This document shows, one piece after another, positions 33,286 through 43,338 of a stretch of 64,000 nucleotides of DNA. Below the pieces are notes generated by a model. It had not been told where the DNA came from and did no database searches. It saw only the letters and a list, made by a program, of their open reading frames with translations. The translations under genes were made by a program, and so were the position numbers. Source of the DNA: Acinetobacter johnsonii CIP 64.6 (lineage in GTDB: Bacteria > Pseudomonadota > Gammaproteobacteria > Pseudomonadales > Moraxellaceae); assembly GCF_000368045.1 (NCBI RefSeq), contig NZ_KB849230.1, positions 135,124 to 199,123 of the forward strand. Direction: 5' to 3'. Position 1 is the first letter of the stretch, and each line of letters starts with the position of its first letter.

Positions 33286-34164
33286 CTAAATAGCCGCCTG
33301 CAATTCCTGCTGAAAACCTTCTAGTTGATAGTCGTCTACCAAACGGGTTTTCCAGTATTTCAACAGTTGGGTGTAATCAATATCTGAGGGATGAAAGTTG
33401 GTTTTGTAGTAAGACAGATATTCAGGCAGTAATTGCACAAACATCTTCGCCAATAAATACAATCCAAAAAGATTCCCGCCCAATTTCGGTATACTCTTTT
33501 TACGGTCTTGTAAAAATAAACGGCTGGCTGAATAAAAAGTTAAACTGGCAAAGCCTGTTGTTACACTGCGCATAATTAAACGGCGAATCTTGTCATCACC
33601 ATAGACAGCTTGATAAACATCAAAAGCAACCGCGCGATGCTCAATTTCTTCAATGGCATGCCACACCCAGAGTTTCACTGCATCATCATCCAAGGTGCTC
33701 AATATCTCAGGGTGTCGTAAGATATAGCCACCTAGAAGCGCCGTAAAATGCTCAAAAGCACAGGTAATTTCGAGCTGAATTTTAGGATGCAAGTTTTTCA
33801 CATAATCATCTTTACGTGCCAACCATGCCTGAAAACGGTCGAGATTATAATCATCACGGCGCCATGCAGCATTAAATGCAGTGTGTGCTTGAGAATGCAT
33901 CGCCTCTTGACCAATAAATGCCGCAATCTGCGCTTGAAGATTTTCATCCTTCACTTGGTCACGTACATTGCGCACGCTATGCACAAAGAACTGCTCACCG
34001 ATGGGAAAAGTTGAAGACAATGCCGTCAGTAAATGCGACATGACTGGTGAATTGGCAAAATAATGCCGGCGAATGGCTTTGGGGTTGAATTGCAAACGTC
34101 GAATCGTAATACCCTGAGCTTTTGGACGATGTTGATATAGTTTTTCTGTCGTCACTTGAGTCAT
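33286..34164 (-). CDS. Putative metal-dependent hydrolase (COG3687 type)
   Basis: Protein of 292 residues. Conserved acidic and histidine pairs occur on helices: FIGQEAMHSQAHTAFN, ITCAFEHFTALLGG and HAIEEIEHRAVAFDVY. This resembles a di-metal helical bundle and the predicted metal-dependent hydrolase family of COG3687. ATG 34164 has AGGA 7 bases upstream; ATG 34170 is possible. It stands alone between lemA and gltD. Substrate is unknown. Confidence 0.8.
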   Translation of the reverse strand: MTQVTTEKLYQHRPKAQGITIRRLQFNPKAIRRHYFANSPVMSHLLTALSSTFPIGEQFFVHSVRNVRDQVKDENLQAQIAAFIGQEAMHSQAHTAFNAAWRRDDYNLDRFQAWLARKDDYVKNLHPKIQLEITCAFEHFTALLGGYILRHPEILSTLDDDAVKLWVWHAIEEIEHRAVAFDVYQAVYGDDKIRRLIMRSVTTGFASLTFYSASRLFLQDRKKSIPKLGGNLFGLYLLAKMFVQLLPEYLSYYKTNFHPSDIDYTQLLKYWKTRLVDDYQLEGFQQELQAAI

Positions 34165-34346
34165 GTCCATTTCCTAACATTTAACCGAGCGATCTTCAGT
34201 ATCTGAATTTAGAGACCATTCACATATGGCAAAAATGCTTAGTACGTTTGCAAATTCGTCCATTTTTATCAGACTCTCCACCAGATCTTTTTCGATTTAT
34301 CCCGATCCACCTCTTTCATATCATCTCAGGCAAATAGTGATCATAC

Positions 34347-34371
34347 AAAAACCCGCCGAAGCGGGTTTTTG
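34347..34371 (-). terminator. Terminator after gltD
   Basis: Stem ACCCGC/GCGGGT with a CGAA tetraloop, flanked by A and T runs. Confidence 0.9.
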
Positions 34372-34387
34372 TGTTGGACGATTTAGA

Positions 34388-35809
34388 TTAAATGTCTAAA
34401 TAATCCAAAATACCTTCAGCCGCTTGACGGCCTTCCCAAATCGCTGTGACAACAAGGTCTGAACCACGAACCATATCACCACCCGCAAAGATTTTCGGAT
34501 TTGAGGTTTGGAATTTATAGGTTTGCTGTTCAGCCGCAACTACACGACCTGAACCATCAAGGTTAATATTCACATTTGTAAACCAATCCGCAGGGCTGGT
34601 GCGGAAACCAAATGCCAATAAAACTGCATCTGCAGGTAAAATTTCTTCTGAACCCGGAATTGGTTCTGGACTGCGACGACCACGACTATCCGGCTCACCA
34701 AGTTGAGTCGTAACCACTTTCACGCCCGTGACTTTTCCATTTTCACCGACGATTTCAATCGGTTGACGGTTAAACAAGAAGTTCACACCTTCTTCTTTGG
34801 CATTTTGCACTTCACGACGTGAACCCGGCATGTTTTCTTCGTCACGACGGTATGCACAGCTCACCACTGCTGCACCCTGACGAATAGAGGTACGGTTACA
34901 GTCCATTGCAGTGTCTCCACCGCCAAGAACAATCACCTTTTTGCCTTCAACACTGATGTACTCACTTGGGTCTTTTTCCCAGCCTTGAGTACGGTTGACA
35001 TTGGCAATCAAGAAATCCAATGCATCATAGACACCGTTTAGATCTTCACCTGCAAAGCCACCTTTCATGTAGGTATAAGTACCCATACCCATGAACACCG
35101 CATCGTATTCTGTAAGCAGTTGATCGATGGTGACATCTGTCCCAATTTCAGTATTTAAACGGAACTCCACGCCCATACCCGTGAAGATTTCACGGCGACG
35201 CTTCATCACATCTTTTTCCATTTTAAATTCTGGAATACCAAAGGTTAATAGACCACCAATTTCAGGGCGTTTGTCGAATACAACAGGTTTCACCCCGCTA
35301 CGCACCAAAATATCAGCACAGCCTAGACCCGCAGGGCCTGCACCAATAATCGCGACTTTTTTATCTGTCCACTTGACTGAAGACATATCTGGACGCCAGC
35401 CTAGTGCAAACGCGGTGTCATTGATATATTTTTCAGCATTACCAATCGTCACTGCACCAAAACCATCGTTTAAGGTACAAGCCCCTTCACATAAACGGTC
35501 TTGCGGACAAACACGACCACATACTTCTGGTAGCGTGTTGGTTTGGTGACACAACTCTGCTGCTTGGAAAATACGACCCTCAGCAATCAACTTTAACCAG
35601 TTTGGAATGTAGTTATGTACTGGACATTTCCATTCACAATATGGGTTACCACACCCTAAACAACGGTGGGTCTGATTTGCTGCCACTTCCGCTGTAAAAG
35701 GTTTATAAATTTCCACAAACTCTGCTTTGCGGACCTGAATCTCTTTTTTCTCTGGATCTTGGCGTGCTACATCCAGAAATTGAAAGTCATTGTTTAGGCG
35801 CTCTGCCAT
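34388..35809 (-). CDS. gltD: Glutamate synthase (NADPH) small subunit
   Basis: Passes electrons from NADPH via FAD to the large subunit for glutamate formation from glutamine and 2-oxoglutarate. Its 473 residues include cysteine sets for iron-sulfur clusters near the N-terminus (CLGCGNPYCEWKCPVHN and CGRVCPQDRLCEGAC), the FAD Rossmann motif GAGPAGLGCAD, and the NADPH motif GGGDTAMDC. It follows gltB by 72 bases and is followed by a terminator. Confidence 0.97.
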   Translation of the reverse strand: MAERLNNDFQFLDVARQDPEKKEIQVRKAEFVEIYKPFTAEVAANQTHRCLGCGNPYCEWKCPVHNYIPNWLKLIAEGRIFQAAELCHQTNTLPEVCGRVCPQDRLCEGACTLNDGFGAVTIGNAEKYINDTAFALGWRPDMSSVKWTDKKVAIIGAGPAGLGCADILVRSGVKPVVFDKRPEIGGLLTFGIPEFKMEKDVMKRRREIFTGMGVEFRLNTEIGTDVTIDQLLTEYDAVFMGMGTYTYMKGGFAGEDLNGVYDALDFLIANVNRTQGWEKDPSEYISVEGKKVIVLGGGDTAMDCNRTSIRQGAAVVSCAYRRDEENMPGSRREVQNAKEEGVNFLFNRQPIEIVGENGKVTGVKVVTTQLGEPDSRGRRSPEPIPGSEEILPADAVLLAFGFRTSPADWFTNVNINLDGSGRVVAAEQQTYKFQTSNPKIFAGGDMVRGSDLVVTAIWEGRQAAEGILDYLDI

Positions 35810-35881
35810 GTCTCTCTCCGTGGGTAGGTGCAGCCCGTTTATCTATCGTCTGCACCTGCCTATGTATCAGCAGTAGTGGAA

Positions 35882-38800
35882 TTATTGTGGATCAGCTTGA
35901 GTGGTTTTCAACAAAGTCTGTAAGTTGGCAGCTTTCGGTTTCACCAACCAGAATTTACGACTGTAGAAATCAAACTCATTACGGATCTTGTACGCCCAAG
36001 CACTACCAGTCTCAGCAATGTGTTCATCTAAGATACGGCTTAAGAACTCTTTATGTTCTTCCATCGATTCAGTCGAAATACGATTCAGCTCAATCAGCTC
36101 GTGGTTGTAATGATCAACGAAGTCATTATCAAGGTCAAGAACGTACGCAAAACCGCCTGTCATACCTGCACCGAAGTTATGCCCCACTTTACCGAGTACA
36201 GTCACGATACCGCCCGTCATATATTCACAGCAGTGATCGCCCGCACCTTCAATCACGGCAAAAGCACCTGAGTTACGTACCGCGAAACGCTCACCTGCCG
36301 TACCTGCCGCGAACAATTTACCGCCTGTTGCACCATATAAACAAGTGTTACCTATAATTGCAGTTTCTTGGGTTTGGAAAGGTGATCCTTTTGGTGGGAA
36401 GATCGACACACGACCACCTGCCATACCTTTACCCACGTAGTCGTTCGCATCACCTTCTAATCGAATGTGCAAACCACCCGCATTCCAAACACCGAGGGAT
36501 TGACCCGCAGTCCCCATCAAGTTCATCTTCACTGGGTGTGCTTCCATGCTGAGGTTGCCATAACGACGCGCAATCTCACCAGAAATACGAGCACCAATTG
36601 AACGGTCACAGTTACCAATGGTGAAGTGATATTCACCAGTGGTCCCAGCTTCAATTGCTGGCAACATTTCTGCCACCATTTTCTCAGCAAGCAAGCCTTT
36701 ATCAAACGGTGCGTTACCTTCAACTTCGCAGTACTGCGCCTTACCTTGCGCAGAAGGATGTGACTCCAGTAATGCACTCAAATCAAGGTGCGCATGTTTC
36801 TCCGTTTCACCTGGAAGCATTTCAAGCAAGTCTGTGCGACCAATCAAGTCTTTGAGGCTTGAAACACCCAACGCTGCCAACCACTCACGTGTTTCTTCAG
36901 CAATAAATGTGAAGAAGTTAATGAGCATTTGTGGCTCACCAATATAATGTTCTTGACGTAAATGATCTTGTTGAGTTGCAACACCCGTTGCACAGTTATT
37001 CAGGTGACAAATACGCAGGTATTTACAACCTAAAGCAATCATTGGTGTAGAACCAAAGCCAAAGCTTTCTGCACCTAAAATCGCAGCTTTTACCACGTCT
37101 AGACCTGTTTTCAAGCCACCATCGGTTTGAACACGGACTTTACCACGTAAGTCATTGACACGAAGTGCTTGATGCGCTTCAGAAAGACCTAGTTCCCAAG
37201 GTGAACCTGCATGGTGAATTGAAGACAATGGCGATGCTGCTGTACCACCGTCATAACCTGAAATGGTAATGAAGTCAGCATAGGCTTTTGCCACGCCTGC
37301 AGCAATGGTGCCTACACCCGGCTCAGACACCAGTTTCACTGAAACCATCGCTTGAGGATTGACTTGTTTTAAGTCAAAGATCAATTGTGATAAATCTTCA
37401 ATCGAGTAAATGTCATGGTGTGGTGGTGGAGAAATTAGGGTCACACCCGGTACTGAATAACGTAAACGTGCAATTAAGCCATTCACTTTACCCCCAGGTA
37501 ATTGACCACCTTCACCCGGTTTAGCCCCTTGCGCTACTTTAATCTGCAAGACTTCAGCAGAAGTTAAATACGCAGGTGTTACACCGAAACGACCTGATGC
37601 AATCTGTTTGATTTTCGAGTTACGAATGGTGCCATAACGCGCTGGATCTTCACCGCCCTCACCCGAGTTTGAACGGCCACCAATGGTGTTCATCGCAATC
37701 GCAATCGCCTCATGCGCTTCAGGAGACAATGCACCTAAAGACATGCCTGCAGAGTCGAAGCGCGGTAAAATCGCTTCTACAGACTCCACTTGATCTAGAG
37801 CAATCGAGTTATCAGTTTTTAACTTTAATAGGTCGCGAATTGTTGCCACTGGACGGTTATTTACCAGCTCAGCATATTCTTTAAAGTCTGCATATTGACC
37901 AGAACGCACTGATTTATGCAAAGCATTGATCACATCTGGGTTGAATGCATGGTATTCCTTGTCGAAGACAAATTTCAGCAAACCACCTTGATCGATCGGT
38001 TTACGTGTTTTCCATGCGGTATCAGCCAATTTCTTTTGGTCATTTTCAAGGTCAACAAAGGTTGCACCTTTGATGCGGCTCGGTACACCCGTGAAGCATT
38101 TTGAAACCACTTCTTCAGACAGACCCACCGCTTCAAACAACTGACCACCACGGTAAGAGGCAACCGTAGAAATCCCCATTTTTGAAAGGACTTTTAACAA
38201 GCCTTTTTCAATGCCTTTACGGAAATTCACTTGCGCTTGGATTGGGTCACCCAATAGCTCGCCTTTTGCAACCAAGTCATTGATCACATCATAAGCAAGG
38301 TAAGGATAAATTGCTGTCGCACCAAAACCTAGAATAACCGCAAATTGATGCGGATCACGTGCCAGTGCCGTTTCAACAATAATGTTGGCATCCGTACGCA
38401 AACCGACATTAATCAGGTAGTGATGCACAGCACCTGTTGCCATTAATGCATTTGCAGGCAAGAAACCTTGACGAATTTTCTTATCAGACAACACCAACAA
38501 GGTTTTGCCATCACGAATCGCTTGCGCTGCTTCTTCACAGATACGCGCAATTGCACCTTCTAGACCTTCATCTTCCGCATAATTTAAATCGATATCTGCA
38601 ATTTCATAACCCTTACGACCCAGCGTACGGATTTGATGCATTTTCGAATTTGACAGTACAGGGCTTGAAATGATCAAACGATCCGCATGCTCAGGGCTTT
38701 GTTCAAAAACGTTTTGCTCACGTCCTAAACACGTTTCCAATGACATCACAATCGATTCACGTAATGGGTCGATTGGTGGGTTAGTAACCTGAGCAAACTG

Positions 38801-40363
38801 TTGACGGAAATAATCCGAGACATGACGTACTTGGCGAGACAAAACCGCCATTGGCGTATCATCACCCATTGAACCCACTGCTTCCTGACCGCTTTCAGCG
38901 ATTGGACGAAGCAATTGATCACGCTCTTCAAAGGTCACCATAAACATTTTTTGTGATGCTTTCAGGTCGTCGCCTTTTAAGCCTTGATCACATAAATATT
39001 CTTCAAGCTCTGGACTACCTTGTACACGAACCGAGTTTTCACGTAACCATTCACGATAAGGACGCATTTTTTTCAAATGCGTGCTGACATCTTTAGTGTC
39101 GAGCATTTTACCTGTGAAAGTATCGATCACCAAAATTTGACCTGGTCCGACACGACCTTTAGAAATCACGTCTTCAGGCTCGTAGCCCCATACACCAATT
39201 TCAGATGCCAATGTGATGTAACCATTTTTGGTAATCACCCAACGTGCTGGACGTAAACCATTACGGTCCAACATACAAATTGCATGACGACCATCTTGAA
39301 TCACGAGCCCCGCAGGACCATCCCACGCTTCCATATGCTTCGAGTTAAACTCATAGAATGCACGTAAATCGGCATCTAACGTCTCCACGTTCTGCCATGC
39401 TGGCGGAACCAACATACGCAATGCACGGAACAAGTCCATACCGCCGCCCACAAGAATTTCAAGCATGTTATCTAAGCTTGAAGAATCCGAGCCAGTACGG
39501 TTCACGATTGGATTGAGCTCAGTTAAACCAGGCAATAATGGGTTTTCAAACTTTGGCGTACGCGCCATCGCCCAGTTACGGTTCGCAGTAATGGTATTAA
39601 TTTCACCATTGTGTGCAAGATAACGGAATGGCTGAGCCAAAGGCCAACGCGGCAAAGTATTGGTCGAGAAACGTTGGTGGAACACCACAATATGTGACTC
39701 AAGACGTGGATCTGCCAAGTCTGTGTAAAAATCAGCAATCGCTTCAGGCATCATCAAGCCTTTATAGCTAATCACTGTTGAACATAATGTAGTTACATAA
39801 AATGAAGCATCATTAGTAAGCTGCTGTTCTGCACGGCGGCGTGCCAAGAAAAGTTTACGGTTAAACTCAACTTCAGATACACCCATTGGGCAGTTCACTA
39901 TAATTTGCTCAAATGCAGGAAGTGACTGCATCGCAATCGAACCTAAAGCATCGTTATTGGTCGGAATCACACGCCACGCCAATACTCGGCAACCTTCAGA
40001 TTCAATTTCTTTAGTTAGAATTTGTTTTGCATGTGCTGCAATTGCTGGATCGAGGCTTAAAAACACCGTGCCGACAGCAAAAACTTCACTGAGTGTAATA
40101 TCACTGAGTTTTTTCGCTTCTTCGCGGAAAAACTGTTTTGGCATTGCTAAGAGTAAACCGCAACCATCCCCTGTCTTACCATCTGCAGCAATACCACCGC
40201 GGTGGGTCATACAGCTCAGACTGTGCATAGCAGTCTTGACAAGATGATGGCTTGGATCACCCTGCATATGGGCGATTAAACCAAAACCACAGTTATCTTT
40301 AAACTCATCCGGTTGGTATAAACCTTGAGCGGGAGCTACAGTATTAGGCGATGGCATGTGCAT
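35882..40363 (-). CDS. gltB: Glutamate synthase (NADPH) large subunit
   Basis: Protein of 1493 residues. A short propeptide precedes Cys25 (DNCGFGLIAHM), the expected N-terminal nucleophile of the class II glutaminase domain. The central domain and FMN-binding synthase domain follow (EGGEDPARYG, KPGEGGQLPGGKV, SGYDGGTAASPLSSIHHAG). A 3Fe-4S cysteine set is in LGCKYLRICHLNNCATGVATQ. The C-terminal GXGXG beta-helix contains GGRVSIFPP and YGATGG-type repeats. ATG 40363 has AAGGG upstream. It forms an operon with gltD and takes up ammonia-derived nitrogen with glutamine synthetase. Confidence 0.98.
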   Translation of the reverse strand: MHMPSPNTVAPAQGLYQPDEFKDNCGFGLIAHMQGDPSHHLVKTAMHSLSCMTHRGGIAADGKTGDGCGLLLAMPKQFFREEAKKLSDITLSEVFAVGTVFLSLDPAIAAHAKQILTKEIESEGCRVLAWRVIPTNNDALGSIAMQSLPAFEQIIVNCPMGVSEVEFNRKLFLARRRAEQQLTNDASFYVTTLCSTVISYKGLMMPEAIADFYTDLADPRLESHIVVFHQRFSTNTLPRWPLAQPFRYLAHNGEINTITANRNWAMARTPKFENPLLPGLTELNPIVNRTGSDSSSLDNMLEILVGGGMDLFRALRMLVPPAWQNVETLDADLRAFYEFNSKHMEAWDGPAGLVIQDGRHAICMLDRNGLRPARWVITKNGYITLASEIGVWGYEPEDVISKGRVGPGQILVIDTFTGKMLDTKDVSTHLKKMRPYREWLRENSVRVQGSPELEEYLCDQGLKGDDLKASQKMFMVTFEERDQLLRPIAESGQEAVGSMGDDTPMAVLSRQVRHVSDYFRQQFAQVTNPPIDPLRESIVMSLETCLGREQNVFEQSPEHADRLIISSPVLSNSKMHQIRTLGRKGYEIADIDLNYAEDEGLEGAIARICEEAAQAIRDGKTLLVLSDKKIRQGFLPANALMATGAVHHYLINVGLRTDANIIVETALARDPHQFAVILGFGATAIYPYLAYDVINDLVAKGELLGDPIQAQVNFRKGIEKGLLKVLSKMGISTVASYRGGQLFEAVGLSEEVVSKCFTGVPSRIKGATFVDLENDQKKLADTAWKTRKPIDQGGLLKFVFDKEYHAFNPDVINALHKSVRSGQYADFKEYAELVNNRPVATIRDLLKLKTDNSIALDQVESVEAILPRFDSAGMSLGALSPEAHEAIAIAMNTIGGRSNSGEGGEDPARYGTIRNSKIKQIASGRFGVTPAYLTSAEVLQIKVAQGAKPGEGGQLPGGKVNGLIARLRYSVPGVTLISPPPHHDIYSIEDLSQLIFDLKQVNPQAMVSVKLVSEPGVGTIAAGVAKAYADFITISGYDGGTAASPLSSIHHAGSPWELGLSEAHQALRVNDLRGKVRVQTDGGLKTGLDVVKAAILGAESFGFGSTPMIALGCKYLRICHLNNCATGVATQQDHLRQEHYIGEPQMLINFFTFIAEETREWLAALGVSSLKDLIGRTDLLEMLPGETEKHAHLDLSALLESHPSAQGKAQYCEVEGNAPFDKGLLAEKMVAEMLPAIEAGTTGEYHFTIGNCDRSIGARISGEIARRYGNLSMEAHPVKMNLMGTAGQSLGVWNAGGLHIRLEGDANDYVGKGMAGGRVSIFPPKGSPFQTQETAIIGNTCLYGATGGKLFAAGTAGERFAVRNSGAFAVIEGAGDHCCEYMTGGIVTVLGKVGHNFGAGMTGGFAYVLDLDNDFVDHYNHELIELNRISTESMEEHKEFLSRILDEHIAETGSAWAYKIRNEFDFYSRKFWLVKPKAANLQTLLKTTQADPQ

Positions 40364-40804
40364 AGCGTACCCTTCTTTCTACAGGCCCTGTCGGGCGTCT
40401 AACAATCTAATTACTTCTTGCCGATTCGTTCAATTGACTCATATTCAGATTCTGATTGAAGTACAGCATTTTTTCTTCACACCCAAGATAGACTGATTTT
40501 CGTCTTTATGCATGTCTTAATTGAAAAAATGTATGCAGCAGTCACGCACTTATTTAAGGCACTTGGCCGCTACTATTTCGCTCATAAATCGAATCTTTTT
40601 TGCGCCAAAACAGTGACATCAACTCAATTCATGCACCATTAAAGCAAGTTTTATGCCAATTATTTATTTTGTGTGTTAAGCGCTTTAGTTTTATTAGGTT
40701 TGTGTTTTTTACGTAAAAATTTAGTTCGAGGACAATCCATTTATTGCACTATATCTGTGCACATATGGAATTTACATTTTTTGATGCGCCATAATGAACC
40801 AATT
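40364..40804. other. Intergenic region upstream of gltB
   Basis: This 441-base gap lies between gltB and the damX-like gene, both on the minus strand, and should hold the gltB promoter. I see no confident promoter hexamers, tRNA or small gene. A TGCACCA-type half-site near 40630 faintly resembles an NtrC site but lacks a clear second arm. Confidence 0.4.
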
Positions 40805-41644
40805 TTAATTAAATGGGTCGGTCACTTCAGGTTCATTTGTTTTATTTTGTGGCGCATTCTCTACGGTTGTTTGTGACTTTTGCACATCAACCACATTTCC
40901 ATCCACATCACGACGAGTAACCGTCGTCGATGTTGTCGATTGTTTATTTTGTGCAACTGCTGCACGTGCCGCTTGTTGACGCGCAGCAAGCGTGGCTTCA
41001 TCAATCGCGGGCACAGCGGCTGGTTTCAACTGCACAGCATACAGCTTATTGCTAAGTCCAAGTTCATCAGAACCTAGGTCATTGACATATTCAGCATAAC
41101 TTTCAATTTTTTCAACTTTGGGTTGCACCGACTTCGGCAACGTCAGTTTTAAGTCCGCCAATACCTTTTGCGCCTCATTGGCATTTTTATATACACCATA
41201 GATCAGCACATATTGCTCAATTTGGTTTTCACCCGTCAGCCTTAGGTAACTAAACGCTTGACGATCAGATTGCCTTTGCAAAAAGCGCTTAATAATCGCT
41301 TCTTCTGAGACTCTAAACAGTTCAACTGTACTGTTCTTTTTATTTTCCTGAATAAATTTGGTCCCACGAAATTCAGCTTCATGTTGTGCAATAGCCACCA
41401 CACGTGTCGTCATATCCAAAGGTTTTACTTCATCGAGGAATGAGCCTAAATGGGCGGTGGTTGCGACTTTTTCTGGCTGAATTTGTAACTCAACTTCGGA
41501 TTCAGCTTTTTTTTCAACTTCAACCACAGTCTCTTGATCTGTAATAGCCCAAAAGATTAAGGCGCCAAACAAGCATACCCCTCCGAATGCAAGCCAAATA
41601 TAATTTTGCTTTGTCTGCCACTGGGTTCGAAGGGTTGTTGCCAT
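40805..41644 (-). CDS. DamX-like/SPOR-type membrane protein
   Basis: Protein of 279 residues: a short cytoplasmic N-terminus, one membrane helix (about residues 14-33), an acidic linker, then a periplasmic region whose segment YVLIYGVYKNANEAQKVLADLKLTLPKSVQPKVEKI looks like a SPOR peptidoglycan-binding fold. The tail is low-complexity. It lies 7 bases after aroB. In Enterobacteria the SPOR protein DamX follows aroK-aroB in the same way, so a division-site role is likely. Assignment is by topology and context. Confidence 0.7.
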   Translation of the reverse strand: MATTLRTQWQTKQNYIWLAFGGVCLFGALIFWAITDQETVVEVEKKAESEVELQIQPEKVATTAHLGSFLDEVKPLDMTTRVVAIAQHEAEFRGTKFIQENKKNSTVELFRVSEEAIIKRFLQRQSDRQAFSYLRLTGENQIEQYVLIYGVYKNANEAQKVLADLKLTLPKSVQPKVEKIESYAEYVNDLGSDELGLSNKLYAVQLKPAAVPAIDEATLAARQQAARAAVAQNKQSTTSTTVTRRDVDGNVVDVQKSQTTVENAPQNKTNEPEVTDPFN

Positions 41645-41651
41645 AATAAAG

Positions 41652-42737
41652 TTATGCCTGCTCTTGGTTGGCTAAAATCGCCTGTTTCATCAATTCTACA
41701 TCAAATGTTTTGGTAATGATGGCCTGGCCTACCGCTTGCATCAAAACCAAACGAAGCTGCCCGTTCAAGACTTTCTTATCATGCGCCATATACGCCAAAA
41801 AGTCATCGAGGGGAATCTGCGGACATACTATCGGTAAATTCGCACGTTGAATGATATTTTTTGTACGCGCCAAATCTTCTGCACTGATCCATCCCATACG
41901 CTGCGATAAATCTGCTGCCATCACCATACCTGTTGCCACAGCTTCACCATGGAGCCATTCACCATAGCCTAGATAAGATTCAATCGCATGTCCAAAGGTA
42001 TGCCCAAGATTCAATAAGGCACGCTCACCTTGTTCTTTTTCATCATTGGCAACAATACGCGCTTTATGGGCACAAGAACGATACACAGCTTCAGCCAGTG
42101 CAGCTTCATCACCCTGCACCAAATCATCCATATGTTGTTCCAACCAAGCGAGAAAGTCAGCATCACCCAAAAGTGCATACTTAATCACTTCTGCCAAACC
42201 TGCTGATAACTCACGTGGTGGCAGCGTTTTAAGTTGAGACATATCCGCCAAGACCACTTGCGGCTGTTGAAATGCCCCGATCATGTTTTTACCCAGCGGA
42301 TGATTAATCCCTGTTTTACCACCGACACTCGAATCAACCTGGGAAAGAAGTGTCGTTGGCACCTGAATAAAATAGACTCCACGCTGGAAGCATGCCGAAG
42401 CAAAGCCCGCCATATCCCCAATCACGCCACCACCTAAAGCTAAAACTGTGCAATCACGGTTGAAACCTGATTCTAGTAATGCATCAAAAATCAGGTTGAG
42501 GTGCTCAATATTCTTATATTTTTCACCATCAGGCAAAATACAGGTTGCAACTGTTTTTCCCAACGCTTCAATTGCTGCCACGTAACGGGCTAAATACAAA
42601 GGTGCGATCGTTTCATTACTCACAATCATCACTTGACGCCCATGAATATACGGCTCAAGTAAAGCTTTCGGATCTAAATCACTACCAATAAAGATCGGGT
42701 AACGGCGTTCGCCAAGTTCAACATATAAGGTTTGCAT
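41652..42737 (-). CDS. aroB: 3-dehydroquinate synthase
   Basis: Second enzyme of the shikimate pathway, converting DAHP to 3-dehydroquinate with NAD and a divalent metal. Its 361 residues match the family. The NAD-binding LALGGGVIGDMAGFAS, the metal-site region with LAEVIKYALLGD, and GHTFGHAIESYLGYGEWLHGEAVATGM are all present. It lies 30 bases after aroK in the pilMNOPQ-aroK-aroB-damX-like run. Confidence 0.97.
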   Translation of the reverse strand: MQTLYVELGERRYPIFIGSDLDPKALLEPYIHGRQVMIVSNETIAPLYLARYVAAIEALGKTVATCILPDGEKYKNIEHLNLIFDALLESGFNRDCTVLALGGGVIGDMAGFASACFQRGVYFIQVPTTLLSQVDSSVGGKTGINHPLGKNMIGAFQQPQVVLADMSQLKTLPPRELSAGLAEVIKYALLGDADFLAWLEQHMDDLVQGDEAALAEAVYRSCAHKARIVANDEKEQGERALLNLGHTFGHAIESYLGYGEWLHGEAVATGMVMAADLSQRMGWISAEDLARTKNIIQRANLPIVCPQIPLDDFLAYMAHDKKVLNGQLRLVLMQAVGQAIITKTFDVELMKQAILANQEQA

Positions 42738-42767
42738 GGATCAAATCACTTCAAAACTGAATCAAAA

Positions 42768-43301
42768 CTACTTTACAAGAATCAAGTTTAAGATACGCTG
42801 CGCAAGATCACGTGCAGCCCCTTGATTGGTCTCGATAATATAATGAGCAACTTCACGATATAAAGGATCTCGAACGCTGAGTAAGTCACGTAACTTTTGC
42901 TCTGGATTCTCCACTTGAAGCAGTGGGCGATTTTTATCACGATAGGTTCTCTGCAGTTGAATCTCTACAGGAGTATAAAGGTAAACAACGATACCTCGTT
43001 GTTTGAGAAATGCACGATTTGGAGCCTGAGTCACCGCCCCACCACCTGTGGCCAAAACCAAGTTGGGTCGAGAGGTTAACTCATCAATCACAACCGTTTC
43101 ACGACTACGAAACCCAAGCTCTCCCTCTTTTTCAAAGATCCATGGAATCGTTGCCCCTGTTTTACGCTCAATTTCATGATCGCTATCAAGAAACTCACGA
43201 CCTAACAGTTCAGCTAAATGTCGTCCTACCGTTGTTTTTCCAGCCCCCATAGGCCCTACCAAATAAATATTTGGTAGGGTTTCAAACTCTTTGCTTGGCA
43301 A
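42768..43301 (-). CDS. aroK: Shikimate kinase
   Basis: Phosphorylates shikimate at the 3-hydroxyl. Its 177 residues have the P-loop GPMGAGKTTVG, the shikimate-binding DSDHEIERKTG and EKEGELGFRSRE, and LATGGGAV. No ATG is available near the N-terminus. The start is TTG 43301, with AAGGTG about 7 bases upstream, an unusual but well-supported choice. It lies between pilQ and aroB. Confidence 0.95.
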   Translation of the reverse strand: MPSKEFETLPNIYLVGPMGAGKTTVGRHLAELLGREFLDSDHEIERKTGATIPWIFEKEGELGFRSRETVVIDELTSRPNLVLATGGGAVTQAPNRAFLKQRGIVVYLYTPVEIQLQRTYRDKNRPLLQVENPEQKLRDLLSVRDPLYREVAHYIIETNQGAARDLAQRILNLILVK

Positions 43302-43338
43302 GGAGTCACCTTTTAGATTTGTTCAAATTGAAAATATA

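Noticed and set aside
35764..36357. A 197-codon plus-strand frame opposite gltB/gltD
   Set aside because: It spans the gltD start, the intergenic gap and the gltB end on the opposite strand. Its composition (rich in Ser, His, Tyr, Arg) is typical of an antisense shadow.
40630..40660. NtrC site upstream of gltB
   Set aside because: Only one clear TGCACC half-site; the second arm does not match well enough and no sigma-54 promoter was found nearby.
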